DNA of 64,000 bases from Oscillatoria acuminata PCC 6304 (GCF_000317105.1 NC_019693.1:2108001-2172000); one strand, 5' to 3'. Shown: positions 26,237-35,216, counted from the stretch's first letter. A program made the numbers and translations. The notes: a model not told the origin generated them from the letters alone.

Positions 26237-27229
26237 TTACCAGATACGATTCGGCTCCGAAGGATTAGTATTTTGACCAGAGTTGCTGTTGGGAGAACTA
26301 TTGTTAGATGAATTACGATTTCTCAAATGAGATTTAAGGAGTTGGTTCCAGTCGGCGACTAATCTTTGGTATCTTTGGGGACATTGAGGAGCTTGGCCTC
26401 TTAACAAATTTGTGACCCCAGTGTATTCTAATTCTTCTGGATTATTGCCATACCATAAACAAGCAATGTTATACATTCTCTGTTGTTCTAAAGGGTGTTG
26501 ACCCCAGTAAGCAGGTTGTCTTCCTTCGTCTTCTTTCCTCTTAGCAGATAAGACAAACCATGTAATTGTAGATAGGATAATTTTTTTACGAGCTTCTGAA
26601 GAAGAATTGCCTACTAATAGAAACATGGTAGAAAATTGATCGACTGCATCTTCTTCTCTTCCTACTACGGGAATATCTAAAATATCAATTAACGCATGAC
26701 CGAATTCATGGAGCAATACAAATAAAAACACATAGCCTGTATTTGGTTCCGTGATAATTGCTAACTCTTGAGGTAACTCCGCAGCAAAATTATATGCTCT
26801 AAACAAATAATCACTGTCCCACCATAATTCAGAACACATAACAATTTCGCGAGATGTGGGGTTGTAAAAAGCATTGGCTTGTCCACAATTCTGAAAAGTA
26901 ATGGTGAGATTTTTATCAGTTGGAAGATTGAAGGTATTGCTTATACTTTCTGCGAATTTATCAAAGGCTCCATTTTCACGAAACCCATTAACAAGTCTGC
27001 GACTACGCTCATCAGTGCCTTCATGATAAACCACTCTGATTCTGCCACCCCCTGAGTTTTGGGCTAATTGAATCGGAGGAGTTTGAGTGGCTTGGTTATG
27101 GATTTCTTCAGCGGTTTCTCTGCTTAAGTTATGGGACAAAGAACTTTGAGATAACAGGGGACTTATAGTTGTCAAAAAACTCATGAGCATTAGCATTAAC
27201 AGACTGGCGGTAACTTTTAGCCATCGCAT
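26237..27229 (-). CDS. DUF4344 metallopeptidase paralogue, exported, ends in RIW
   Basis: The protein has 330 residues and is similar to 25197-26177 over its whole length. It has a signal peptide (LLMLMLMSFLTTISPLLSQ), the zinc motif HEFGH and GREEDAVDQFS, and a Cys-containing FQNCGQANAFYNPTSREIVMC block that is shared. The C-terminal linker is rich in Asn and Ser and ends NRIW. Intergenic spacing to both neighbours is short, so the block may be one operon. The two genes are diverged enough to be old duplicates. Confidence 0.85.
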   Translation of the reverse strand: MRWLKVTASLLMLMLMSFLTTISPLLSQSSLSHNLSRETAEEIHNQATQTPPIQLAQNSGGGRIRVVYHEGTDERSRRLVNGFRENGAFDKFAESISNTFNLPTDKNLTITFQNCGQANAFYNPTSREIVMCSELWWDSDYLFRAYNFAAELPQELAIITEPNTGYVFLFVLLHEFGHALIDILDIPVVGREEDAVDQFSTMFLLVGNSSSEARKKIILSTITWFVLSAKRKEDEGRQPAYWGQHPLEQQRMYNIACLWYGNNPEELEYTGVTNLLRGQAPQCPQRYQRLVADWNQLLKSHLRNRNSSNNSSPNSNSGQNTNPSEPNRIW

Positions 27230-27308
27230 TGTTTTTTACCTGTTATAATGAACAAATTTAATCGGTTTGGGCTAACCAGAATAGAAAAATCGCCAGCGGT
27301 TAATAAAA

Positions 27309-28145
27309 TTACCAAACTCTGCCATTTGACGGTGGAGGCTCCGGAGATTGTGCAGGCGGAAAACTGTTACCAGTGCTTGGGGGTGATTGACTGGGGCTAG
27401 GACTAGAAGTGGCGTTGTAAACGTTAATATTTAGTCCCATTGATTGGGTGATGTTTGTAAAGATATTAATCGGGATTGCAGTTTTCCAATGGGTTGACTG
27501 ATCTGAGTTTTGGGCAGTGAGGTCTTCTCCACAGTGAATGGCCACCAGTTGGCCTTCAGGATTAAACATGGGCGACCCATTCATTCCTCGATTTGTCAAG
27601 CTGGTATGAGTCAAGCCATATCCTTGAACGTGGGGAGGATTAATCCGGCTAGAAATGATTCCGTTCGTGAATTGAAATTCGCTTAATTGCAAATTTCCGG
27701 GATGATTCGCTCCGGGAAAACCGCCGACATAGACGGGATCTCCTTGTGCCAGTTGGTCAGAATTGCCGATGACTGCACTGGCGTAGGAATTATTGGTAAA
27801 AAAAGGAACTAATGCTAGGTTAACTTGAGGAATTTGTTGAATTTGCGAGGTATTTCCTTGATATTGCTGCCCATTAACGGTCTGAATCTGATAGTTTCCA
27901 TTGAAAGAATCCACGACATTGCCACAAGTTAACACCCAAGTTGTCGATCCATTTCTGGCGACAATCACCCCAGTGCCCGAAGATTGACTCATGCCAATTT
28001 TTACCGTGATTTGTCGGGCGGTTTGGGCGATTTCACGGGGGGAAGTGGCGATCGCCGGGTTCACCCCTGGAACCAATAACATACATAGAATTGTTCCCAA
28101 CCCGGTGAATCCAAGTCTCGGCAATATATTGGTGAGTAAACCCAT
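27309..28145 (-). CDS. Trypsin-like protein with all three catalytic residues replaced by Asn, ends in RVW
   Basis: The protein has 278 residues from the ATG at 28145 (MGLLTNILPRLG), which begins a plausible signal peptide ending PAIA. The fold is trypsin-like, and comparison with the paralogue at 28225-29265 shows changed catalytic positions. TCGNVV stands for T-x-x-H-V (codon 27920-27918). VNLALV stands for N-D-L-A-L (27821-27819). GMNGSP stands for GMSGGP (27581-27579). Each could arise by one base change. It is thus expected to be a pseudoprotease, perhaps a binding or regulatory partner. A Pro/Ser-rich linker leads to NGRVW. The frame upstream to 28268 overlaps the next gene and is less likely. 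Confidence 0.8.
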   Translation of the reverse strand: MGLLTNILPRLGFTGLGTILCMLLVPGVNPAIATSPREIAQTARQITVKIGMSQSSGTGVIVARNGSTTWVLTCGNVVDSFNGNYQIQTVNGQQYQGNTSQIQQIPQVNLALVPFFTNNSYASAVIGNSDQLAQGDPVYVGGFPGANHPGNLQLSEFQFTNGIISSRINPPHVQGYGLTHTSLTNRGMNGSPMFNPEGQLVAIHCGEDLTAQNSDQSTHWKTAIPINIFTNITQSMGLNINVYNATSSPSPSQSPPSTGNSFPPAQSPEPPPSNGRVW

Positions 28146-28224
28146 AAACAAATGATGACTCCAGTGGGGGTGACGTTGTGCTGAGACTCTTGACCGATCG
28201 CATATCGGCAACCCAGAGATTGCT

Positions 28225-29265
28225 TTACCAGATGCGTTCCGGTGATTGAGGCGCGGATTTAGGCGCAAATTTAGGATTCGGTACCCTCGGCAAAGTTTGT
28301 ACTCCTACGGTAGAAAAAGCATTGGCTGGTAAAAATTGTCCAGCAAACTGCATAAAAGTTTGGATTGGAATTGCCCAACTCAGTTCGCTGAATTGCGCTT
28401 GTAGATCCGGGGATGCGGCAGAACCATCGGCAAATACATAAGGATTGCCCCATAAAGGATAAGCGTGCATTCCATTGATCGCAATCACTTCTCCTTGACT
28501 GTTGAGTACCGGCCCCCCACTCATGCCTTTTTGGATATCGTTGGTGTAGCCAATTTCATAGCCACCTCCAAATGAGCGATCGCTCAACAGAGAAATATTC
28601 CCCTCGGTAAAAACAAATCCTCTGGGATGGGTTGAATGGGTTTCAATGGGAAATCCTGCTGCAAAACTCGTTTGACCCTCAGCGACAGAAAATGAACGAT
28701 TTATCACAGCAGGCACATAAATTTTAGGACTGTGAAACTGCAATAAAGCCAAGTCGTTGCCGTTAAAGTTAACGGTTTTAATCACTTCAGCCGGATGCTG
28801 CTGACCGTCTGGGGTTTCCACCGGATAAGAAGAACCATCCCCAAACACCAGGACGTGCTGATTTGTGACTACGGTGTAAATCTCTCCCTGCCGAGCAATC
28901 AAAATCCCAGATCCAGAATTTTGACCGGAAAAAACTTTGACCGTAATTAATTCAGCTAAAGCTTCCAATTGACTCGTGGGAAGGTTTTCAATTGCCGATG
29001 AGGTGGAAGTTTCTGGCTCAACAGTGGGTGGTGCTGATAGTGGACTGGTTGCTGGATTTCTGATTTCCGGATTAGGACTGATCGCCCCAGCGTCTGATGT
29101 CAGATTCTCAGATTTAACAATCGATTCAGTGGTCTGTTCAGCCTGGGCCTGGGAGTCCAAATTTAACAAATGAACCGCTTGGGCTGAGAGACCAATTAAT
29201 AGACTGCCAGCACAAGCACCTAATAAAAAAGTGCGTCGAGCCATTTTAGATTTAAGCCCTGTCAC
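28225..29265 (-). CDS. Trypsin-like serine protease, exported, ends in RIW
   Basis: The protein has 346 residues. The N-terminus MARRTFLLGACAGSLLIG has a twin-arginine motif (RRTFLLG) before the hydrophobic stretch, so Tat export is possible; Sec cannot be excluded. The protease domain keeps the catalytic triad: NQHV (His), NDLALL (Asp) and KGMSGGPV (Ser). A low-complexity Pro/Ser segment near residues 45-90 and a short Pro-rich tail flank the domain, and it ends PERIW. The start could be the Met at 29265 or the one at 29244 next to ARR. It is the active counterpart of the Asn-substituted neighbour. Confidence 0.85.
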   Translation of the reverse strand: MTGLKSKMARRTFLLGACAGSLLIGLSAQAVHLLNLDSQAQAEQTTESIVKSENLTSDAGAISPNPEIRNPATSPLSAPPTVEPETSTSSAIENLPTSQLEALAELITVKVFSGQNSGSGILIARQGEIYTVVTNQHVLVFGDGSSYPVETPDGQQHPAEVIKTVNFNGNDLALLQFHSPKIYVPAVINRSFSVAEGQTSFAAGFPIETHSTHPRGFVFTEGNISLLSDRSFGGGYEIGYTNDIQKGMSGGPVLNSQGEVIAINGMHAYPLWGNPYVFADGSAASPDLQAQFSELSWAIPIQTFMQFAGQFLPANAFSTVGVQTLPRVPNPKFAPKSAPQSPERIW

Positions 29266-29366
29266 GATTTGGAATACTCACTGTGCTTTTGTTCCATTTA
29301 GATGGGACCCAACCCCCACTGTGGAGGGCTGGGATTGATTGGTTATCAAGGTAATCTAGAATTCGA

Positions 29367-29936
29367 CTACCAAACGGAACCACCACTGGAAGAACCACCG
29401 TCACCACTGGGGGAAGAACTCGTGTTTTCCACAGGTGCGGTCCGCAGATATTCATTCATATCCACGGTGAACACTTCACTACCACCAACGGCTTGATGAG
29501 ACGGGCCGCCTGCACCACTCCGAGAAGCAAACAGTTCTTGGAGAACTTGAGCGGCATTTTGATTGGGACGTAAGGTGAACAATAAGTTGTTACCCGTGCA
29601 ACTGGATCCGGCACAAACCACAGGTTGACTATTTTGCCGACCACTGCTGAGGTATTCCAATTGACCTTGAGCGTTATATTGATTAAAACGCTCTGACACT
29701 TCCTGACAACGAGTCATGGGAGTATAGCCAGAACCACTGAAATGAGTCGAGGCCCATTTAATGACCGCAACATTTCCTCGTCCGGTTTGAGCATAAGTGG
29801 TAGGAACATTATTATTATCTGCTTGACAGATAAAACAGTTAGCTTGAGCTTGTCCAGGCTCAGTGAAGGTGAAAGCAGCACCGAGGGCGATCGCTCCTGC
29901 TGTGACCATTCCTCCAATACATTTCCAGCTTTTCAT
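29367..29936 (-). CDS. COP23-domain exported protein, ends in SVW
   Basis: The protein has 189 residues from the ATG at 29936; the ATG at 29957 lies on the ribosome site AAGGAG and is unlikely. After a signal peptide (ends in GQAQA) comes the COP23 pattern: CFICQADNN, AVIKWASTHF, GYTPMTRCQEVSERF, LEYLSSGRQNSQPVVC. Cys residues at about 29, 74, 110 and 115 suggest disulfides. COP23 was first described as a circadian-oscillating membrane-associated protein of a unicellular cyanobacterium; the role is unknown. The tail is Ser/Gly-rich and ends GGSVW, like the Trp ends of its neighbours. Confidence 0.85.
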   Translation of the reverse strand: MKSWKCIGGMVTAGAIALGAAFTFTEPGQAQANCFICQADNNNVPTTYAQTGRGNVAVIKWASTHFSGSGYTPMTRCQEVSERFNQYNAQGQLEYLSSGRQNSQPVVCAGSSCTGNNLLFTLRPNQNAAQVLQELFASRSGAGGPSHQAVGGSEVFTVDMNEYLRTAPVENTSSSPSGDGGSSSGGSVW

Positions 29937-30180
29937 TGTGAAAAAATTCTCCTTCATGGTTTAAGAACAAGGCCATTAGCCTTGCATTGTCAGCCAGCTA
30001 GTTTTCTTGGAGTTTAGAACAAACCCGTATCAACTATAAAAATTAATACTACTTGTTCTGATTCATTAAAAATTACTGACCTTTTAGTGGGATCGCCTTC
30101 TAGTTTTTTGGAGAAGCGCGATCTCTTTTCTGCATACCTAGATATTTCATTGAAAACTCCTGGTTGAAAAACTAAAAATC

Positions 30181-30741
30181 TTATTCTATAATTGCTTCGT
30201 ATTCACCTGGATTATTTAATAAACTCACAAATTGATTCATTGTTTGTGCCGGATTTTGTGCATTACTTCCGCTAAGAGTAAATAGCATATTTTCCTGATC
30301 ACATGGAGATTCTCCTGCACAAATCACTGTTGGTGAAATTAATTTGAGTTCTCCTTCAATAGGAACTTGCAGAGAGACTCTTCCGTAATTTAAGATTGAG
30401 CCAAATTGAGAATTAGAAAACTGATAATTTGTGTAAACATTATTTATTCTGTTAGACACAGATTCACAACGTTGTGCAGCCGAAATTATATTAACCTCAT
30501 CATTATCATAGACCCCATCATTATCATAGACTAATTGATTATTTTGCCAAACAATCATAGGATAACTTTGATTGTTATGGTTCATCGTTGTTGTATAGTT
30601 TCCTTGGATGATTTGACATTCAAAGATTTTGGTTTGTTGTTCTTGCTTAAAATTACTTTGTGCATAACTCGGAAATGCTACGGTTGCAGCAGAAGCTGCT
30701 ACACCAGTTAATAAAATCGAACCCATTATTTTTAACTTCAT
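30181..30741 (-). CDS. COP23-domain exported protein without Trp end
   Basis: The protein has 186 residues from the ATG at 30741, which has GGGAG 9 bases upstream; an earlier Met at 30771 is less well supported. Signal peptide: GSILLTGVAASAATVAFPSYA. The COP23 landmarks are IFECQIIQG, MIVWQNN, AAQRCESVSNRIN, and SPTVICAGESPC. A tandem YDND repeat (DNDGVYDND) extends the loop before the RC motif. It ends EAIIE, so it lacks the [R/S]-[V/I]-W tail of the preceding five genes and marks the upstream edge of that block. Confidence 0.82.
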   Translation of the reverse strand: MKLKIMGSILLTGVAASAATVAFPSYAQSNFKQEQQTKIFECQIIQGNYTTTMNHNNQSYPMIVWQNNQLVYDNDGVYDNDEVNIISAAQRCESVSNRINNVYTNYQFSNSQFGSILNYGRVSLQVPIEGELKLISPTVICAGESPCDQENMLFTLSGSNAQNPAQTMNQFVSLLNNPGEYEAIIE

Positions 30742-31747
30742 TTTCAAATTCTCCCAATGCTTACAAGACAATTATTTTCATTAAATATTTAATTGTCGCA
30801 TTTTTATTTTTGCTGATACGTGAAACTATGCGTGAAACCCTCTGTAACGAAAACAATTAACGGGCCAATCGGAAAAACTGACCTGAGTTTAATTCTATAA
30901 GTAGAGAATTATTCAGTAGAGCCGTCAGTTAATATTTTGGTCAAGCCCGTTTGTTGGTTCGTTATTTTAATCGACCCCTGATTAATTTACTAACTTGTTG
31001 ACACTGATGTTAGCCGATACAAAAATGTATTGTCAACCGCTATATCCTGCGACATTCTGCGACATTCTTCGACATTCTGCGACATTTTCTAAAACCCTTA
31101 AATAATCATTAAAAATGTCAATAAAATTTGTTGCAAAATTTATATAATTTTGGGGGAATAATTGCGGTATGATTATAAGTATCCTTGAGGTGAATCCTTA
31201 GTCTGGTCTAGGGTTGAAGCTGCGATCGCCTTCATTGGCCTTTCAGCTTACCGATTTCGGCACTTTTCTGCTGATGTCGAAAAATGTGGCTAACGGTGAT
31301 TTTTGTAAAGTTTCGTTAAAAAAAATTGAGGCAAAAAAACATGGAATTAATCCGTATATTCTCGGAGAGTTTTATCCCCACGCTAGTGATGCATTTCAAT
31401 GGCGTATTTAGCGCTCAGTCAAACCCGTGACCACTCTCTTGATCGCTGTGGGTTCAATGTTTTTTTCACCTTGAATCCTTATGTAAATTTCAATACAGAC
31501 AAAGGACTGATCACCCAAGGCAAAAGACAACGGTCAATGGGAACATCCCAAATTTGCATCCTGTAGAGGCGTAGGGTTCGGGCAGAACATCTCTGTTTTA
31601 ACCTTTAACATTGTTACCCGGTCAGGGAAGCCATACCCGTGAGGCGAAGCCCTTGCCGGAAGGGCGATAGAGCTTGATGCTTTCCTCTGCTCGGCAATTG
31701 TGTTGCACCCCTATTCCACGGTTAACCCTTCCACTGTTTTCTGACCC
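30742..31747. other. About 1 kb gap with four 10-base repeats
   Basis: No convincing gene is seen here. Bases 31047-31086 hold four tandem copies of a 10-base unit, ctgcgacatt (third copy cttcgacatt). The first 300 bases are AT-rich and should include the promoter of the COP23 gene at 30741. A short open frame at 31214-31411 lacks a ribosome site and family resemblance. The last 200 bases (after 31550) should include the promoter of the STAND gene; I see no clear -35/-10 pair. Confidence 0.6.
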
Positions 31748-34144
31748 ATGAATCGAGAAGAAGTACAACAACTCGTCGCATTTGCCGAACAGTTACTGGA
31801 ACGGACCACTTATGAAGTTTTCTCTGATTTAGAGAAAATTACCCTGGAAGGCATCATCAGCGATCGCAGTTATGAACAAATGAGTCTGAGTGAATCTACT
31901 GAAGTCACCCCCAAGTATCTGCGGCAAACGATTTCTCCAAAACTGCGAAAAAAATTAACCGCCGCCTTGAAAAAAGTGGGGGTGGTGGATGCAAATATGA
32001 AAATCCTCCTCAAAAAAGAAGTGGTCCCCAAACTGCGACAAGCTTGGAACCAAGAATATTCTGGGGAATTGGCGTCCGATGGATACCGCCAACCCTCGTT
32101 AGTCAGGGAAGCGCCGGAGGGGGACGAGATGGGGAACCCTTCAGGGATTTTAGGATTAACCCGACCCCCATTCCAAAAGGGGGCGATGGAAAGTTTTTCC
32201 CACCCACAACGGATTTACCAAAACCTACCCACCCGGGATCACACGACTTTTATCGGTCACGAAAAACAACTGAAGCATTTGCTGAAACTCCTCTCTTGGG
32301 AGAGTCGGATCCATCGCATTAGCGTTGAAGGGATTGGTGGGGCCGGAAAAACTACGTTAATTGTGGAAGCGGCTTATTCTTGTTTAGAGTCAGCAAACTC
32401 GCCGAATTTTGATGCGATGATTTTTACTTCGGCGAAACCCCACCGCTTGACGGGTACGGGAATTTTACCCCGGTTAAAAAAAGAGAATACTTTGTCGGAA
32501 ATTCTCCGCACGATCGCCCGCACCCTGCAACGCCACGACTTGCTCATGGGAGACAGCGATCGCCAACTGGAAGAAATTCTGGATTGCTTATCCTATCAAC
32601 GCACTTTATTAATGATTGATAATCTGGAAACCGCAGCGGATTTAGATGATGTGCGTTCTTTTTTATTTGAAGCACCCCCCACTGTCAAGGTTTTAATTAC
32701 TAGCCGTCAACAAGCATTATTAGATGTTTCGATGCACCTAGAATGCTTTAATAAAACAGATAGCCTGCATTTAATCCACCATCACGCCCAGGAAAAAGAT
32801 ATTCCTATCACCCCTAAAGAATCCGAAGTAATTTATACCAGTACCGGGGGAATTCCGGCGGCGATCGTTTATACCATTGGTCAACTGAGTGCCGGTTATC
32901 ATTTCACGGAAGCGATCGCCCATTTGAACCACTCGGACGGGGAAATTGCCCAATACTGTTTTGAGGGTTCAGTGTTGCCTTTGCGGGAAAAACCGCCCCA
33001 TTTGCTGCTGATGGCTTTGGCCATTTTTCCCAGTCCCGCTTTACCCGAAGCCATCAGCCAAGTTGCGAATGTCTTGAACGGGGATGAATTTTTCCCCTTG
33101 CAACAATTATCTCTGGTTAAAGTGCATCAAGGACGTTATGCGATGCTGCCCCTAACCCGAGGCTATGTTTTGGGTGAACTTGATATTTATCCGGAGTTCC
33201 AAAAAGCTGCCCGGGAACGGTGGGTGACCTGGTATTTAAACTACTGCCAGAAACATGGCAAAACCGATCCTCAAGAATGGAGTGAATTTACAGAATTAGA
33301 CCAAGAATGGGAAAATCTGAGTGAAGCGATTGAATGGACAATTCTGGAAAACCGCTATGAAGTGTTTGGTCAATTTTGGCAATACATTAAAGGTTATACC
33401 CATTTTGCCGGATATTGGCCGGAACGGTTACGCTGGATGGATTGGTGGCGAGAAAAGGCGAAAAACCGAGCAGATTGGCTCAGGGTGGTAGAGGCGATCG
33501 GGGATAAAAGTCGCACGCTAATTTTATTAGATCAACCGGAACATCATCAAGAAGCAAATCACCTGTTAAACCGGGCTTGGCAACTCTGTCAAACGTATCA
33601 ACTCACTCTGGGCATCAATTTAGCGTTAGACATGGCGGTGTTCCAGGTTCATCAACAAAATGAACCTGCTGCTAATCAATGGTTTAGTGAAGTGAATAAA
33701 TTGTACCAAAATCTGCCGTCCAATGACCCGAGATATCCCCGAATTCCTGTTCAAATTCTTTATTACCGGGGGGAACTCTATTTTAAAAAACAAGATTTTT
33801 TGCACGCTAAACAATGCTATGAAACAGCCTTAGAGGAAAGTCGGAAGATTGGGTGGCATCGAGGGATGATTTTTTGCCAAATTTGGTTAGCTTTGGTGGC
33901 TATCAATCTCAAGTTATTTCAAAAGGCTGAAACTTTGTTGGAGGAGGCTTTCCCTCTGGTGGAACAAAATGGCGATCGCCGTTGTTTGGCTTTTTGTAAA
34001 CGAGCCTTTGCTCTGTTGAAAAAAGCCCAAGGAGATTGGCAAGAAGCCCAAGATTGGGCGGCTAAAGCTAGAGCAGATTTTCGAGACTTATTGATGCGAC
34101 GAGAAGTCGCGGAAATGGATGAATTTTTGTACCGGGGGAATTAG
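31748..34144 (+). CDS. STAND NTPase with NB-ARC-like domain
   Basis: The protein has 798 residues. Residues 1-105 form a helical N-terminus (NREEVQQLVAFAEQLLERTT) that resembles the small helix-turn-helix seen at the start of many cyanobacterial STAND and effector-associated proteins. The P-loop EGIGGAGKTTL is at 194-204, the Walker B-like LLMIDNLE follows, and LITSRQ matches the sensor 1 region of NB-ARC/AP-ATPases. The C-terminal 300 residues form TPR-like helices (KQDFLHAKQCYETALEESRK). STAND proteins sense ligands and signal, sometimes in defence or cell death. It has no obvious effector domain of its own. It may work with a nearby effector; the CHAT gene is 2.3 kb downstream. Confidence 0.82.
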   Translation: MNREEVQQLVAFAEQLLERTTYEVFSDLEKITLEGIISDRSYEQMSLSESTEVTPKYLRQTISPKLRKKLTAALKKVGVVDANMKILLKKEVVPKLRQAWNQEYSGELASDGYRQPSLVREAPEGDEMGNPSGILGLTRPPFQKGAMESFSHPQRIYQNLPTRDHTTFIGHEKQLKHLLKLLSWESRIHRISVEGIGGAGKTTLIVEAAYSCLESANSPNFDAMIFTSAKPHRLTGTGILPRLKKENTLSEILRTIARTLQRHDLLMGDSDRQLEEILDCLSYQRTLLMIDNLETAADLDDVRSFLFEAPPTVKVLITSRQQALLDVSMHLECFNKTDSLHLIHHHAQEKDIPITPKESEVIYTSTGGIPAAIVYTIGQLSAGYHFTEAIAHLNHSDGEIAQYCFEGSVLPLREKPPHLLLMALAIFPSPALPEAISQVANVLNGDEFFPLQQLSLVKVHQGRYAMLPLTRGYVLGELDIYPEFQKAARERWVTWYLNYCQKHGKTDPQEWSEFTELDQEWENLSEAIEWTILENRYEVFGQFWQYIKGYTHFAGYWPERLRWMDWWREKAKNRADWLRVVEAIGDKSRTLILLDQPEHHQEANHLLNRAWQLCQTYQLTLGINLALDMAVFQVHQQNEPAANQWFSEVNKLYQNLPSNDPRYPRIPVQILYYRGELYFKKQDFLHAKQCYETALEESRKIGWHRGMIFCQIWLALVAINLKLFQKAETLLEEAFPLVEQNGDRRCLAFCKRAFALLKKAQGDWQEAQDWAAKARADFRDLLMRREVAEMDEFLYRGN

Positions 34145-34150
34145 TGATTG

Positions 34151-34260
34151 GAGGAGCATCTCAATTTGTCCAAGAGACCTAACCCCCCAGCCCCCTTCCC
34201 TACAAGGGAAGGGGGAGAAAGAGGTAAATTCTCCTTTTAGGCAAAATTGAGATGCTTCCA
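34151..34260. repeat. MITE-like inverted-repeat element after the STAND gene
   Basis: A 17-18 base inverted repeat (gagcatctcaatttg at the left; caaaattgagatgcttcc at the right) encloses a GC-rich hairpin (cccttccctacaagggaagggg). The element is about 110 bases long and has no ORF. It starts 6 bases after the STAND stop codon and may also end its transcript. A second hairpin (ctccccttggcaaggggag, 34317-34336) is next to it. Confidence 0.62.
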
Positions 34261-34353
34261 GAAAATAGACTTTTAACAACCGAATTTGGTATGAATATTG
34301 GAATCCTTCTTGTCCCCTCCCCTTGGCAAGGGGAGGGTTAGGGTGGGGTCCTC

Positions 34354-34860
34354 TTATCCAAACAATTCGGGAATTTGAAGATTGATTTCTACTGAAGGTC
34401 GTTGGGCATGGGTATGTTCTCGTAATACACAAACTCCCGGCTTTTGCGAGTCACTATTACTGTCTTCAGAATTATTTTGGTCTGTTTCAGCGAGGGTAAT
34501 GCCAAAGTGGGTTTGAAATAATGCTTCAGTTTGAGCAAATGCATCCTGGAGTTGTTCTTGATCCCCGGGGTCGCGAATGCCAAAATAAGGAAAATGATGG
34601 ATGAATTGACCAAATAGCATTTGACAATCCTGGGCATATTTGCTGGTATCTAAAATATGTTGATGCCAGACGTGATCAATTTCTCGATTGGGGGCGATCG
34701 CTAGATGGGGATAAAGATACAGTAAGCAAAGAAACATCAAATATCGGCTTAAGGCGCGATTGACTTGGGGGTAAGTTAATCCTTCGCCGGTTTCTGGGTG
34801 CATCAATTTATAGGCGATTGGCCCGAGGTCTAGTTGTTGAAGTTTGCTGATAAATGACAT
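34354..34860 (-). CDS. GRDP-like (glycine-rich domain-containing) protein
   Basis: The protein has 168 residues. The core NREIDHVWHQHILDTSKYAQ matches the D-x-x-W-H-x-H-I-L motif of the GRDP-like family, first known from plants, with a following FPYFGIRDPGDQ block. Its function in bacteria is not established. The C-terminal 40 residues are polar and probably disordered. It is convergent with the STAND gene and separated by the hairpin region. Confidence 0.78.
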   Translation of the reverse strand: MSFISKLQQLDLGPIAYKLMHPETGEGLTYPQVNRALSRYLMFLCLLYLYPHLAIAPNREIDHVWHQHILDTSKYAQDCQMLFGQFIHHFPYFGIRDPGDQEQLQDAFAQTEALFQTHFGITLAETDQNNSEDSNSDSQKPGVCVLREHTHAQRPSVEINLQIPELFG

Positions 34861-35216
34861 GATTCAGAATAATGTTGATTTCCTAAAAAACGCTTATCCA
34901 AAGCATCAATTGGGAGGGCAAAAGGAGTCAATCTCCCAGAATCGTCATGAAAATTGCTTAAAAAGCCTTATAATTTAAGAGTTCAGCATCTGGGACCCCA
35001 AAAATTGATCGGGGACATCCCAGATGAATGGACAAGCAAGTTGGCAGCATCCCCGGCAGGGTCAAGATGGGTCAGGGCATGATTGTTCCGGTAGTCGTTG
35101 TGGTTACGCCGGAGCACCGGATGAGATTTTTGCATTCAGCCCCAACTCTCTAAGGTACAGATGGTTCAGGTTGAGGGTTGATGGGATGGAGATCGGGGGA
35201 TGATTGGGAGGAGGAA
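34861..35216. other. Divergent promoter region
   Basis: This 356-base gap lies between the diverging GRDP-like and CHAT-companion genes and should hold both promoters. It has runs of AT near 34960-34985. The stretch before the second gene is GC-richer. I see no repeat or RNA-like structure. Confidence 0.45.

Noticed and set aside
31214-31411. Open frame of 65 codons on the plus strand
   Set aside because: No ribosome site, no recognisable motifs and atypical composition; not counted as a gene.
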